From Leptodontidium sp. MPI-SDFR-AT-0119 (Eukaryota > Ascomycota > Leotiomycetes > Helotiales > Leptodontidiaceae), in NCBI GenBank assembly GCA_020726505.1, contig JAHLEZ010000027.1:620001-684000 (forward strand): 64,000 nt of DNA, given 5' to 3'. Position 1 is the stretch's first letter, and every line of letters begins with the position of its first letter. This document shows positions 47,239 to 60,294 of the stretch, piece after piece. The translations under genes were made by a program, and so were the position numbers. The notes below the pieces were generated by a model that was not told where the DNA came from, searched no databases, and saw only the letters and a list, made by a program, of their open reading frames with translations.

Positions 47239-50200
47239 TCACGTCTCTATAGTCGCCATATACCTCCTCAAGAAATTCGCCACATGATAGTGCTTCTTCT
47301 TTGCCATCGCCGCCTTTAGCGGACTCCCATATTTCCCCCCCTCAATAGTCGGGTCCGCACCAGCCTCCAGCAGAATCTTGACATTGTCAAGACAGCCATG
47401 ATTCGCCGCAGCCTGCAAAGCAGTCTCATATTTCCCACCTCGAGCGTTAGAGTCCGCGCCGTGGTCGAGCAACAATCTCAAAACCCTCCGTCCGTTTTCA
47501 GATTCGTGTCGACACGCTGCGTGGAGTGCATATCCCGTCTTGCCTGACAGCTGATTCACGTCGGCCCCTAATGAGAACAGATACTCGAGAGCAGCGAGTC
47601 GGTGTCTCCGCGCGGCACCTTGCAGTGGGGTTCTTGTATTTGTGTTAGCAGAGGTCGTCTTTCATCAGGAATTACTAAACTCAACTAACCCGAATTTCTC
47701 GCACGCGAGGGTGTGATCAGCCCCCCTCTCAACAAGTTTCTTCATCATCTCTACCTCGCCCCGGCGTGCGGCGGCTGCCAGTGCTGTTCCGAAACGCGGG
47801 TCATAGGCATTGACGTCTGCTCCCCTGGCGAGTAAGTCGTCGACAAAGGTGTGGTGCAGATTTGTGATGGCGGCTTGTAACGCGCTGGTGTGTTTCTCGG
47901 AGGGGGTTGAGTTGACGTTTGCGCCCGCATCGAGGAGGGTCTGGATCACTGGCCCGGCTTGGTTCTGGCCACTGTAGCAGAGATTTTCTAGGACGGCCAT
48001 AAGGGCGGTTCTATGTCGTGTTAGGTCTGTGGGGTACTAGAGGTATCATCGCCCAGGGCTACATACCCGTGTCTCCCACCGGTGGCGTTCACGTCGACAC
48101 CTTGGTCTAGCAGGAATTTTACCATGCTAATATTCATATTTCGGGCCGCTGCGTGTAGGGCCTTGCCGGGGACGCCGCCTTGGACGTGCACGTCGGCGCC
48201 GTGTTTGATCAGCATCAACATCCCTTCCGTGTATCCTGACTCCGCGGCAGACACAAATGCAACCGAGGCGCTGAAGTTTGGGTCTGCACCGTACTCCAGG
48301 AGCTCTTTGAGCATCGTACCCCGCGAGCATCGGAGAGCGGCAGCAAGGGGGGTCTCGCCGCCGTGTCCCGGCCTAGTAATGTTAGGATCAGCTCCTCGAC
48401 TGAGAAGAAGCCTGAAAATGTCAAGGTCGCCCTCGACGACGGCAATGCGAAGTGGCGATCTGGTTTTTATCAGCAGTAATCGGGGTTCATCGGTAATGTA
48501 GACTTACACGACATGCCCAAAGGGCCCATTAATGTCTGCTCCACGATCGAGGATGGTTTCTACTATCTTGGCATTCCCTTTGCGCACCGCGGCCTCGAGT
48601 AGAGAGTAAGTAGCTCTCCCAAGTATGTAGGTGGGTTATCACTCACCTCTAGAGGATACGCACGCTCCTCTCCAGCACAAATGTTGACATCAGCACCGGC
48701 GTCGAGAAGAAGCTGGATATACTTATCCCCTCCCTCCTTGTCTTTGTGCCCCTCGATAGCACACGTAAGAGCAGAGTCGTGGCGACCGCCCACAAGATTG
48801 ACGGCGGCCCCATGCTCGAGCAGAAGCATGACCGCCTCTTCATCGTCCCTATCGATTGCTTCCTGCAGAGGTGTTCCGTAGTATTCACGACCAGGCCAGT
48901 TCACATTCGCCCCAAGCTCAATCAGGTACCGCGTCAAGCCTTCCTGCCTGTTCCAGATAGAACCAGAGAGCGGGCCCCCAAACCCACCTTCGAATCCCCG
49001 CAGCTCCTCCAGAGTTCCAGAGTAGTTCACGTTCGCCCCGGCGTCGAGCAGCAGATGAGTAAGAGCGGGATTTTTGGCCATGATTGCTGATTCGAGACAA
49101 GACCCGTACCTGCCCTCCCGTGCTTTCACATTTGCGCCGCGGGCAAGTAACAACTTCACGATGCTTTCGTTTCCCGTGTGTGCAGCAGCTTGTAGCGCGT
49201 CGCCCTCACGTGGAACCCAGAGGTTTATGTCGGCACTACGGTCGAGGAGAAACTGGACTAGCACCTCGTTTCCCTCATTGCAGGCCGCCATCAAGGCTGA
49301 CCCCTGGTGCGGGAGACTGGCGTTGATGTCCGCGCCGTAGTCGAGAAGAAGGTTGATCATTTCCATGTTCCTATTCCGTACAGCGCGGATGAGACACAGC
49401 GACCCATTGCTCGGCTGGTTGATATCGGCACCGAGGTTGACCAGCTGCTTAACGATGTCCATGTTATTATACGCAACAGCCGTATATAATGCTGTGATTC
49501 CTTCGTCTGTTTTCCCGAGAGCGTTCACGTCGATATCGGGATGGCTGAGCAGGATCTTAATAGTAGCTGTGTCCTGACTTTGTATGGCAAATTGCAACGC
49601 CGTGCCCGACTTATTCTGCGCATTCACATCGACCCCCTTTTCCAGGAGCCGGGGAACCACCGTCTCGCGCTGATTCTCGATGGCGTCGAGGAAGATTTCG
49701 TCGTCCAGCTCGGCGCCCAAGTCGATCAACAAATGGGCAGCGGATATGTTGCCGCCGTATACACAGGCGCGCATAGCCGAGCGAAAGACGCCGCCCCGGT
49801 AGTTGAGCTCAGCCCCGTGCTCGAGGACCAGCTTCACAATGTCAATGTTATTCCCTTCAATATTCCCCCTCGCCGAACCCGACACGGCAGCTTGTAGGGC
49901 ATCTCCGCAACTCCCGCCATGAAGGTTAGGGTCGGCACCGTGCTTGAGCAAGAACCTAGCGATCTCGACATAGGTCATCGACTCCTGGTCCTCAGGCTCC
50001 CTTTCACTATGAGGATTGCTGCACGCTGCCTGGAGGGCATTATTCCGCTGCGCGCCTCTGCACTGCAAGTTGACGTCGGCACCAGCAGCAACCAGCATCT
50101 TGACCATCTCCAGATTAAGGCTCTCTGCCGCCGAGTAGAGGGCCGTCCCTGCTCCACCGCACGTATCATTGATGTTGGCGCCCATCCGCAGCAGCAGCCG

Positions 50201-52864
50201 AACAAGAGCCTTGTTCCCCGTCCCTGCCGCGATGTTCAACGCCTTACCCCTATGGATACACACAATATCCATGTCAGCCCCTCGATCAAGCAGTACCCTC
50301 GCCGCATCAACATGCTGCTGGCCACACGCAGCAATGAGCGCGCTGCCGTGCGTCCCACCCACGGCGTTCACCTCCGCGCCGCGGTCCAGCAACAGCTTTA
50401 TGACTTCGACATGGCCCCCGTAGGCCGCAGCCTGCAGCGGATATCCATGCTCCCCACAGTGTCGATCAACATGAGCGCCGCGATCCAGCAGCAGCTCCAC
50501 GACGTCCTTGTGCCCGAAGCGCGCCGCGATCTGAATAGCCTGGCCGAACTTCCCCCGTACGGCGTTGACGTCGCACCCGCGCTCGTCGAGGAGCCACTGG
50601 CAGAGCTGGAGGTGGCCGAGCTGCGCGGTGTAGTAAAGTGGCTGGGGAACCGAGTCGAGGGATTTGACCTGCTGGCCGGCAAAGCCGTAAATGTTGAAGG
50701 AGCCCGCCTCGTCAACGAGGGCGTCGGGGCGGCAGATGTTGGTGTAGTTAATGTACGCGCTGTGGTCTTCTTCTGTGTCGAGGATCCGCTGGATCAGGCC
50801 GTTGACGGTGCCTTGGTCCTTATGTGTGAGCTGTCGGCGCCAGTGTTCGGGCCAGTGCTGCGCAGCGTAGGCCAGGAAGGGGAAGGCGACGAACTCGATC
50901 CGCAGGAGGCGCACACCGCCGCTGAAGTCGAGGAGGTAGACAAGGCATAGCTCTGCGATGGCCTGATGTGCGGCGGTGGGTGAGAAGCTAAAGCGGGAGA
51001 CCCGCGGTGCGGACTTGGTGCGCTGGAGGATTATGTATTCCCGGACGGAGAAGTGCGCAAACTGGACGATCTCGTGTTCTTTGTTGAACTCCTCGCTTAA
51101 CCAGGAGGGCCGGTTCTCGATCCTGTTCTTCTCTTGGAGCCAGGGCGTCTCGCGCAGATCGAGCCGGGTCTTGGACACCGAGACGAGGCTGGAGCAGATC
51201 TCGAGGACGTGGCGGTAGTTTGTTAGGCGATGCTCGTCGGATTTAAATCTCTGGCCCTCGTAGTCGACAACCATACCCTCAGCGAGCTCTTCGAGCGTTA
51301 GGGGGCGGATGGAGTACGCCAAGAGCATCAGAGCCGTCCGCGCTATTTGCCATGTCTCGTCGGAGATCGACGCCAAGATGCGGTCGTACATGTCATCTAG
51401 CGTCTCGGGTAGGTTGTTGAGGGTTTTCCGGACGGCCCCAACCTGTTTGCAATTCTTGATGAGGCCAAGCTGGCAAACCGCCCACTGGAACCTGCTTTGG
51501 GTTAGATACCTTGCATGAGCACTCTCTGGCAATGATCTGGCTGACTTACATTCCCTGAGCTTTGTTAGAAATAGTATCCTCAATTTCGGTTTTCAGGTGT
51601 TTGGGGAAGTCTTTCATGACCCGGTGGCTCGCAATAAACTGTGTGACGTGAAGTCGCACGTCTTTATTGACACATTCTGCAGGGATAGGAATGTTATGGA
51701 TCGCCACAGTCGACTCTGCCATTCGTTTCTCGATATCAGCTTCCTTGCGGCTCGTGAAGAGGAAGTTGTAGGAGTCTGTCTGGTGGTGTTTCTCAATGCG
51801 GCCTAGGATGAGCTCGAAGAAATGCTCTCTGGTATCGATCGGGCACTCGTCTAAGGCGTCAATGATCACGTAGCTCTGCCTGTTAGGGTTGTGACTGAGA
51901 AGCTCGAAGAGGGTGTTGGCGAGGACTTCATTGCTTGGCTGCTTACGACCATTGTCGTACGACTCGTAGAGAGCCCAGGCCGCTTGTGGGAGATACTCGT
52001 CGTGTTTGCACAGCTGCCAGAGAAGACATCGTAGAAGAGTGTCTAACTTCTGAACGTCTTGGTCGCTGAAGTCGAAGTAGTAATAGGCCAGCCGTGCCTC
52101 GGGCTTCGTCTTGCAGAGCCCTTCGATGTGATCAATGATGGTCGAACAGATGACTAGTAAATAAGGGTTAGCTAGCCCGCGTTGTGCGAATACTAGGGAC
52201 AAGTCATACTAGTTTTTCCAGCACCAGGAATTCCATGTAGCCATAACGTGTGGCCTGTGTTGTCTCTCCACTTTGTGAAGTCCTCTTCCTTGAGAACCCA
52301 ATGGTTGGAGCCCGGTTGATGTAGACGACGAGAAGCAAGGTGCTTTACCGTTGGGTCCGCACAGCGTAGCCAACCTAGTACCTTATCTCTCTCCTCGCGC
52401 CGTTTAGTGTTCTCGAGATAAGCCTTGGTTGCCACTGTTACACTATAGTTGTCTCCGAGCAGTGCAAGCTCTAGAATGGGTACCTGAGCTGTGATCCTGT
52501 CCATGACGTCGTCAATTTTCTTCGACTCAAAAGGCCACTGCAACTTTTGGCGAAGGCTTATTGGCCCATTGGGCAGCTTCAACTTGAGTTCCTCGAGGCA
52601 TTGTGCGCAAACCGCGAGCGGTCCATGGTCCCCGGTCAAGCTTTTCAACGCGTTTAAAGGGGAATGAGTGCTTGCTTGGATGGTTCCATCCGGTTCTGTG
52701 AGACCCTTCAAGTCTCTCAGGATCGTTGACAGATATCCGATTTGGTGTATGACACGATCGATATCGGCCGCTGCATCCTTCACTTTGCCCGCATATCGGT
52801 AGCACGAGCTCAGGACTGCCTCCGAGAGCTGCAAGACAGCAATAATGCTCGCCACAGACTCCAT
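47239..52864 (-). CDS. NACHT-ankyrin STAND (NLR-like) protein
   Basis: Seven exons: 52864-52210, 52153-51550, 51491-48647, 48593-48508, 48459-48067, 48010-47690 and 47632-47239. The coding total of 5,298 bases is exactly in frame (1,765 residues). The N-terminal domain of about 190 residues (MESVASIIAVLQLSEAVLSSCYRY) resembles fungal STAND N-terminal/HeLo-like domains. The NACHT domain has Walker A GIPGAGKT, split from the next residue by intron 1, and Walker B YVIIDALDECP. The classic QGMFQWAVCQL junction is created by splicing at intron 2. A winged-helix linker precedes about 30 ankyrin repeats. Such proteins are ATP-driven oligomerising sensors for non-self recognition and programmed cell death; the ligand is likely bound by the ankyrins. 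No lesions are seen. Confidence 0.9.
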
Positions 52865-53928
52865 GGATGCGTGATGCCTGGGGCTCTATACCCCTTCTTG
52901 TCTTTCGACAATGCCTTCCTTTGTGTTCAAAATGGTCGAAATCACAAGATTAATGCCGTTTGGAAGTTAAACAAAACAGATGGATTTCAAGTCAATAGCC
53001 AAAGGACGGGACAATAGGGAGAAAATGTTCCAACAACCCCTTTACACCCGGTTTGCTAGGGCTTAATAACCCCAGCCCTACCCCTGAATGATAGAGACAC
53101 GTTTCAGCCGCAGTCATCAGGGGTCTTGACCGAAAACTTGCATCCTCCGATAAGCGTAGTAATTGGCTCGTTTGCCACCCAATCAGAGAAGCTAAGAACG
53201 CCTCCGGGTAACACAACTAATAGAGGATGAACGCTTCGAGGCAAACAGCTTGGGACAGTAGAACATGAAGTGCCGAGAAGGTGGTGGTCAACGGCTAATT
53301 GTAGCCACACTCGAACCCACCAAAGCCGGCTTCATTCTTGGCGATTGGTACTTTCGATAGTCTGCCTTTATTAATTTGGGACGCGTGTGCAATATGCAAG
53401 TGGTCTACGATGAGGTCACCATCAGTCGGCGCTTCGTAGAGCGCGGAATTACCATATCTAGCTTCTGTTCAAAGTTAAATTTATCTATCGCAGAAAACAT
53501 ACATTGCAGAATTCTATTATTCATTTGAATAATAACTCTAGCGTAACGCCCTGGCGAGACTGCCTTATACACGTGACACTATGCTGGGTCTTGACACAAG
53601 TAAAGAAAGCCTATTTCGCTACGGAAGAGAGAGAATCTCCTAGTGTGTCCCTGCTGCAATTAATGCACACAAAACATGAGCTTTGAGGCACTTTGTAAGC
53701 TGCTCCTTAGGGAGAAAATCGTGCTTGTTTCTTGATTAGCCAGATGTTACCGATTCGGGAAGACGCTTACTTTTCTTAATTGTTCCAAGGACTGGTGCTG
53801 AGTGGCACTCAGGAAGCCTTTGATGCTAGAGCTATCTTTTCATTTTTCTGGGCTTCGTAATTCCGCGGAGTGGGGGTTTAGTATATACGTCGTGGGCTCT
53901 ATCAGCTTCATTATAACAAAGCCGATGC
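52865..53928. other. Upstream region of the NACHT-ankyrin gene
   Basis: Contains its promoter; no other gene or clear regulatory motif recognised. Short frames on both strands are unsupported. Confidence 0.5.
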
Positions 53929-53930
53929 TA

Positions 53931-54383
53931 CAGTACTATCAACTTATATTTAGCAAAACGCTATTTCTCACCAAAACTCACACTTTACACTTAACAACTT
54001 AACAATAGTAACAAACATTTGACGTTAATTCCTTTTATTTATCTCTTTACTATAACGTTACACTTAATATATTATACTTAGATTTAATTTTAATATAAGT
54101 TTTGTTGAGTTAGAAGTAGATTATCTCACGTGTTATTACAAAATCCACATTTCCCCGCAAAAAGTGACGCGAAACGGGCACATGCCATTTAAAGCTTTGT
54201 AATTCAGGTAAACAAATAAATTACGTGATATTCTCTGCTAATAAAAGTTAGGCTATGTACTAATAAATCTTATCTTAAAAAGAATAATAAAGTATATAAA
54301 GAGCCGGTACTATTATTAAACTCATAATAGTACGAGTTTTGGTGGGAAACAGCGTTTCGCTAAATATAAGTTGTGGGGTACTG
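53931..54383. mobile_element. TA-flanked MITE with long inverted ends
   Basis: 453 bp. The left end CAGTACTATCAACTTATATT and the complement of the right end (CAGTACCCCACAACTTATAT) form inverted repeats of about 50 bp sharing CAACTTATATTTAGC and CACCAAAACTC. TA lies on both sides (53929-53930, 54384-54385). There is no coding capacity. TA duplication points to mobilisation by a Tc1/mariner or pogo transposase. Confidence 0.82.
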
Positions 54384-54385
54384 TA

Positions 54386-55720
54386 CGGACATTATCGTGT
54401 CTATTTTTTGCCGTAGTATATATGTTTCGAACGAAAGATTCCCTTATGTTGGCTTATATATATTAGTTGTAATCATGTTAAGAGCCGAGAAACTTACTAA
54501 TTTTTACTATTCCATCCAGGTTAAGAAGGATTGTACCGCAGCTAAGCTCGCCGTGACAAAGGGAGAGTTCCTCGTGTATATAGGGAAGTCCTGCTACGAG
54601 CTGTTTTCGGTGAGCGCAGGCTAGTTGTAGGTGGGGTTTGCTTACTTGCTTGTAGATTGCTGCGATCTGAGATGGTTTAAATGGTCTTGTAATATACTAG
54701 TAATATGCCGGAGCGAGATATTCATTCGTTCGTAAATAATTACTAAATTATTATTCTTAAATTGCGTGTTTCTAATACTTACTACATAGTCGCTTGTAAA
54801 AGGTCGTATCTTACGCATTGACCCTTGACGAATGCCGTTGATCTTCTTTATCGCTACTAAGTTGCGCTCCTAGGTATTATCACATCTTATATTGGCTAAT
54901 TTAGCCTGGTTAAGAATTATGAATATATGGTAGGTTATCCGGGAGGGGGCTCGCTCTTCCGTTCTCGCTCTCTTAGATTCCGTGACTTCGTTTCCATCCT
55001 TGTGAGCCGAGTCAGGGTTGGGCCAGTCTCGCTTTGCTGGACTTGGAGAGCCAAAAGATGCTGTCGAGCTATTATGTGGACTATACCTGGCCGAGTGTTT
55101 ATCTAGTAAATTATAAGATTCTGGCTGCGGCTTTTTGCCGATCTGCGTAGTGGGTCTTTTCTTAAAATCGTCTTTGCTATAGATTCCCTTGGGTAGTACT
55201 AGAATAGTAAGTAGGAGAAGGAGATTTATAATTACTAAAAGCTGTTAACATAGGCGGACCGCTACCGGGAAAGCGCGTAAGGCGTTTGCTGCTCTTAGAT
55301 TCAGATTTAGATTCAGAATCTATGGTTCGTAGAGAAATGTTAAAGGACTTAGCCGCGGATTATTGAAGTAGTTCTTATATAATATGAGAAGGAATCGCTA
55401 TAAAGAATATTCTTAAATACATTGTTAATTATTATTATAATTACTACTAAGAAGAAGTTAATTAGTTGAAATAGAGGGGTCCCATTTTAGTACCCCGGGG
55501 CTTAAAATCTCACGAGTTAAAAATAAAATATAGAACATAAGAAAGAATAAAAGGAATATGAATAAAGACGAAGTAAATACTACTAGGGAATATTAATTAG
55601 ACGGGAGAGTTTTCTCTTAGATTATAAAATTTTCCTTTACTATAGAAGGCCTATTAGTAAAAGATTTGCAGATTTTCCGAGAGAAAAGCCGGGTATTCAT
55701 CGGCTTAGTAAGAATCCTAC
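54386..55720. other. Mixed AT-rich region, nothing recognised
   Basis: A GC-normal patch at 54.9-55.2 kb is flanked by AT-rich sequence. No motif supports a gene. Confidence 0.45.
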
Positions 55721-58250
55721 TTAATAAGCTTTAATACGAGGAACTTCCCGATAATTCGCGATAATTAAATGATAAGAATATCGTAAGGTTAGTAAACGTC
55801 TTCGATAAGGAGGGTTATTAGCGCTAGGAATCCGATAATCACATGGCCGTACTAATACTACGGTCGTCGCTGAAGACGACATTTGGAATTGTTCGCGCGG
55901 GTCCTGGGTGGGCATTTTAAGAATAACATTAACCCTGTTGTTCGAATTCTCTTTGGTGACGGCGTTGAAAGCTTCGTAGTATTCGTCAAAGTTGTACGTC
56001 ATTGCTGATTGTGTCCAAATTGCTTGCGAGTCGGCGAAGAAATCGACCTTGCATTCCTGCAGGGCCCTACGCTTGGCAGTTAGTTCAAAGCCTGGCATGA
56101 TCGCGGGCAGCACGGGATAGACAAAGGTGTTTACTTGCGAATCAACTCCGGCGACTCAAGGCTAAGCAGCCTGCTATTGACCATACGGTAAGTTTGATTA
56201 CCGTGGATCTTTGGAGTGCTGGGACACTTCGGCTCGGATTCTGAAATGTCTAAAAATAAACCTGAGTTGGATAAGCACCCCAACAGAGCATTTGGCTGGC
56301 AGTTGGTAAAGCTTATCACGCAATCTGCTCGCCATTTCTTTAAGGAATTAGCCACTGGCGAAACGAGACAATCGCTATGCCTAAATGATGTGCAAGGCGA
56401 AGGCACATTGTATACATTTTCTAGGGGCTGCTTGTCAGCTTCTGAATCGGTGGCAAAATAGATCTAGGCTCTTGTCAGCGTTCATACTCGATAAATGAAG
56501 CCGCTATTATAAAAGATATGATGTTAGGTCTTCTCTTTACCTTGGTTCCCAGTTGCTCTAAGATTTGCATGATGGCGAAGCACAAATGATTGTGAACAAA
56601 AGACATTAAAACATTCTGGGCATCAGGTAGTCAGCCGACAGCCATTGCCACCAAGTACTTTGCACCAAACTCACTGCTCCCTGCTGTATTCTTCCAAATT
56701 CCACGACGGCTAAGGTTGCTGTTACACAGGCAAGTGGCATTGAGGCACCTAGCTTGAACGGCACATTTTTGTCTAGCCGCAGGCACCTTGCCGGTGATAT
56801 GTCAAGATGGCTTGCAACAGCAACTTCAGATAGAAACATGATCCTATCTCCAACCTTCAAATCCCGAACGTCACGTCCAATCTGTGTGACGCGACCAGCT
56901 CCCTCCTGCCCTAGGCAAAGAATGCTGGGATTAGAAATACCTCTTGCTGAATCTACGTCCTATCGAACCGATTTGAGAAAATGTCGAAAAGAAGTTGAAT
57001 TTCATTCGGCTTACATCTTTACCCACAGAAGCGGCCTTTACCTCAACTCCGACCATACCAGGATCGAGTCCTTGGAGAGCGTAGTTAGCCCAGTGTAACG
57101 ACTCGAATTGAAGTGGATTTTTGGAACAAGTCTTGCAAAGAATTGCGAAGCCTGAAGTGACGCACAGCGGGACAGTTCATCTCGGGCACTCGTCCAATGA
57201 TATCGGGGTATCTTGGTTGTATCACCCGCAATAGCGAATTCGAAATCCGGACCGAAGTCGTCTTCAAAGCGTCTGAGAGGCAGACTGTCAACCAAGCGTA
57301 CAAGAGATCTGCTCCAGCTCGTAGTTTCACTATCATCTGTGTCCACCTCCACCACAGTGAGATCTGTCTTGAGCTCAGATCGTAAGGTACGAGCTAGCCC
57401 GTGTATCATAGAAAGACCTGGATCTGTACTGGCGTTCTTGGAAGGAGTCACCCATATTATGGGCCGCTTATGCCCTAGTAAGAGCTCAATGAAAGGTCTG
57501 AATTCTGCTTCTGTGAGATTATAGACAAACGGGCCGGCCAAGTCTAGGAAGATGACCAAGGTGTCTTCAGCGGGAATGTCCTGAGTAATGAAGTATTTCC
57601 TTGCTGAGATAGAAGACGAATCTAGATGGGATATGAATTGGTCCACGAGAGCGTTCCGTTCCTGCGGGACGACGATGCAGATGCTCTGAGAGATGGTACG
57701 CGTCGAAAGTCGTAAGATGGGTGGCCTGGCATGCAACCAGTCACTCTGAAAAGCAGTTGTATCAAAGCCTACATCCCGAAGCATTGGTAGGGGGTCTTTG
57801 TTGAAGGTTTCCAGGGGCGGATCATCCAGAAGGAACTGGTCACCAGTTAGCGACGCATTGCATGGTCACTGGACTCATGGGCAATTACCTTGAAGAAAGA
57901 TACCGACTCATCCTCTTATTAGCCCAAGTCCATTGTGCTCAAATGTCAATGTATCTAACTTACGGGGAAGTATATTAAGTAGCACAATCACCCCGGTAGG
58001 CCGGAGTAGGTCCTTGAGGCGCTGCAGAACTTCAGGGACATTCCTCCTCAGGTGAACGAGCGCCTACTCATGTTAGCAATCGCATGAGAACTGTCATATA
58101 GAAACCTACATCGGTGCTGATGACAATATCATAAGAAGTAGGCTCTAGGCCCAAGCGATTACCACCATTTAAGATATATCTACAATTTGGCCAATTAACT
58201 ATATAATAGTCGCTCTTAGTTTGATATGAATTTCAATATCCTGGAGGAGT
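55721..58250 (-). pseudogene. Highly reducing PKS fragment: methyltransferase end and enoyl-reductase
   Basis: Minus strand. Near 58.14-57.97 kb SYDIVISTD joins ALVHLRRNVPEVLQRL across a GTAGGT...CTAACA...GAGTAG intron, and LRPTGVIVLLNIL is the end of a C-methyltransferase domain. The inter-domain core follows at 57784-57038 (CIVVPQERNALVDQFISHL, SMIHGLARTLRSEL). The enoyl-reductase comes next: GLDPGMVGVEVKAASVG, then SILCLGQEGAGRVTQIG, VGDRIMFLSEVAVASHLD and TATLAVVEF, continuing with a gap through ADCVISF...ALLGCLSNSGLFLDI to YNFDEYYEAFNAVTKEN near 55.97 kb. The nucleotide-binding GGVG loop is scrambled by frameshift at about 56.66 kb. Ketosynthase, acyltransferase, dehydratase and ketoreductase are missing, so the fragment is dead. 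Confidence 0.72.
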
Positions 58251-59066
58251 AGCGCTGACTAGTTAATTTATAAATAAATTATAATTAACTTCTCGTCTTA
58301 TATAATCTTACTATCCCTTCTACCCTTAAAAGAGAGGTTTTATCGGTGCACGCTGAAGCGGAGTAACTAAGATAATTAGAGCTGTAACTGTAGGTAAGAT
58401 CTTCAGAAATAAATAAGGCTCCACCGGCGAAATGACGTAATATTTGCTGCCCAAAGCTTAAGAAAGTAAAGCAACTTGTATTTGGTATAAAATTCAAAGG
58501 GTGACTACTAAAAATGACGAAAAACATAGATATTAATACAAAAATTAGTAAGAATAGTATACTTTAAAGTATCCTTTACAAAGAGGCAAAGAACACTTAG
58601 TATAACTCTTCTGAGTTTGCCGAATCTCTGCCTTTTTTATACTGCCTTTAGAGACCTTGTATTAATAGTAGTAGTATCTCGCTGTATTATTATGACCTTA
58701 TATAACGTGATAGCGAGCCGTATATCGTATAGTATTAGGCTTAATAAGCTTGCTACTTTAGTAAACTCGAATAGGGCTGTTGCGACGAGATGTTAGTGCC
58801 TTTACGCCGACGAGGTCTTCGACGAGAAACTCCCTAAATTGGCGATAGGAACGCTAGCCCTCGAATTGTCGATTAACTACTCTTGATTCTAGTTCCTATC
58901 TTTATAATAAGAAGGCGTTAATAATGGCCGAGTTGAGGAGCTAAAAGAAGTAAAGTAACTAGCTACGTCGTGTCGCTTGCCTTGTATTAAACTCAGCTCT
59001 TAACTGATTTGCGCGATTTATACTATTTATGTTATAATTATAGTCGTCGATAGGAATAATAACTAG
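58251..59066. other. AT-rich region upstream of the Ty3 LTR
   Basis: Probably transposon debris; no recognisable coding sequence. Confidence 0.45.
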
Positions 59067-59346
59067 TGTGGTAGGGACAGCCCCTAGTTTCTTTTGTCAC
59101 ATGACTGCGTTGGTCCTTCGCACATATAAGGAGCCAACACTTGATTACAAAACGTTAAGAACGCAACACTAGATATATTTTATTTATCAGAACCTTTTCC
59201 CTCTCCTTCCTTGCCGATTCGTACTCTCTAAATATGTAATATCTTTAGATTTAATTAATCTATTATTTACAAAGCCTAGAATCTCCTCTAGTAGCTTGCT
59301 ATATGCTATCCTCTTGTTGTATAGATTAAAGTTCGTCCCTCCCACA
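59067..59346 (+). repeat. 5' LTR of the Ty3/gypsy element
   Basis: 280 bp with inverted ends TGTGGTAGGGAC and GTCCCTCCCACA (11 of 12 pairing) and a CATATAAGGAG TATA-like box. The preceding bases ACTAG (59062-59066) would be the target duplication; the partner is outside the window. Confidence 0.65.
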
Positions 59347-60294
59347 TATTTTTGGTGACCTACGTAGGAAGTGAGTTACTACTAGAGAAGGAACTAGGTA
59401 AGTATAATAATAAGGCCCCTATGTGCTAACTTATATAAGGAGAGTTAAGAAAAACGATAATTGTCTAAACTGAGGGAGCTATTTAGTTAGTTATTTCTTA
59501 GCCCTTAAGGCAAAACGATGAACATAGAGAATACGGACCTTTAACCTAGGGAAAACGAAGACTATTAAGGAACCAAGGAAAGCTACAAAGTGGGAGCACT
59601 TGTAGTATTAGAAAATCTATTTCTCTTAAGCTACTATTCTAATTTCATCGTTCCGAGATATAGTACCTAGCCACTTCGCATTAGTTTCCATTCTCGGCGA
59701 AGGTTCTAGTATTTTTAGACGTAACTAGTATTCTTTAAACACTAGGAAAAGTCGAGACTTTACAACGGAACTGAAATTGATATATTAGAGGCTTAAGTGG
59801 AGTATTGGCGAGCCTGTATTTCGGAGTGTTTAGCGAGACATGGAATTTCCAGGCTAGTCTGAAGCCTGGGTAGCTTACGCCAAGTGTTAATCTCCTTACT
59901 TTGTTTTCTTATTATATTTGCTTTTATTATTTTTATAATTTCCGTGTACGAGCCCTAAGCTTTAGGGCGTATTTGTTTTAGTTTAGTAGTTATTAGCGTT
60001 CGCTAGGGGCTGGCTAGGGAGCACGGCCCTAAACCTTTGCTAAAGGTTATTAATACTTATCTCGCTTTAAGGTAAGCGAAAGCCTATATACTTTTTATTT
60101 TAGGGGAGGAGGCTTCCTTTATATTTCTTTAGTAATTAATGCACCGCATTCTTAATTACTTTCTTGTATTCTAATTAACGATACTATTAACTTACCTTAC
60201 TACGACCTTCCTACGACAACGCACGATATTAAACAACGGAAACATCGACTACGGTTACGGCAACCCTGGGATGAGTAGGTTCGGTAACATTGCA

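Noticed and set aside
49919..50950. Open frame of 343 codons on the plus strand
   Set aside because: Antisense shadow of the ankyrin repeats of the NACHT gene; no start context, motif or intron evidence.
54373..54624. Open frame of 83 codons
   Set aside because: Begins inside the MITE end and has no recognisable motif.
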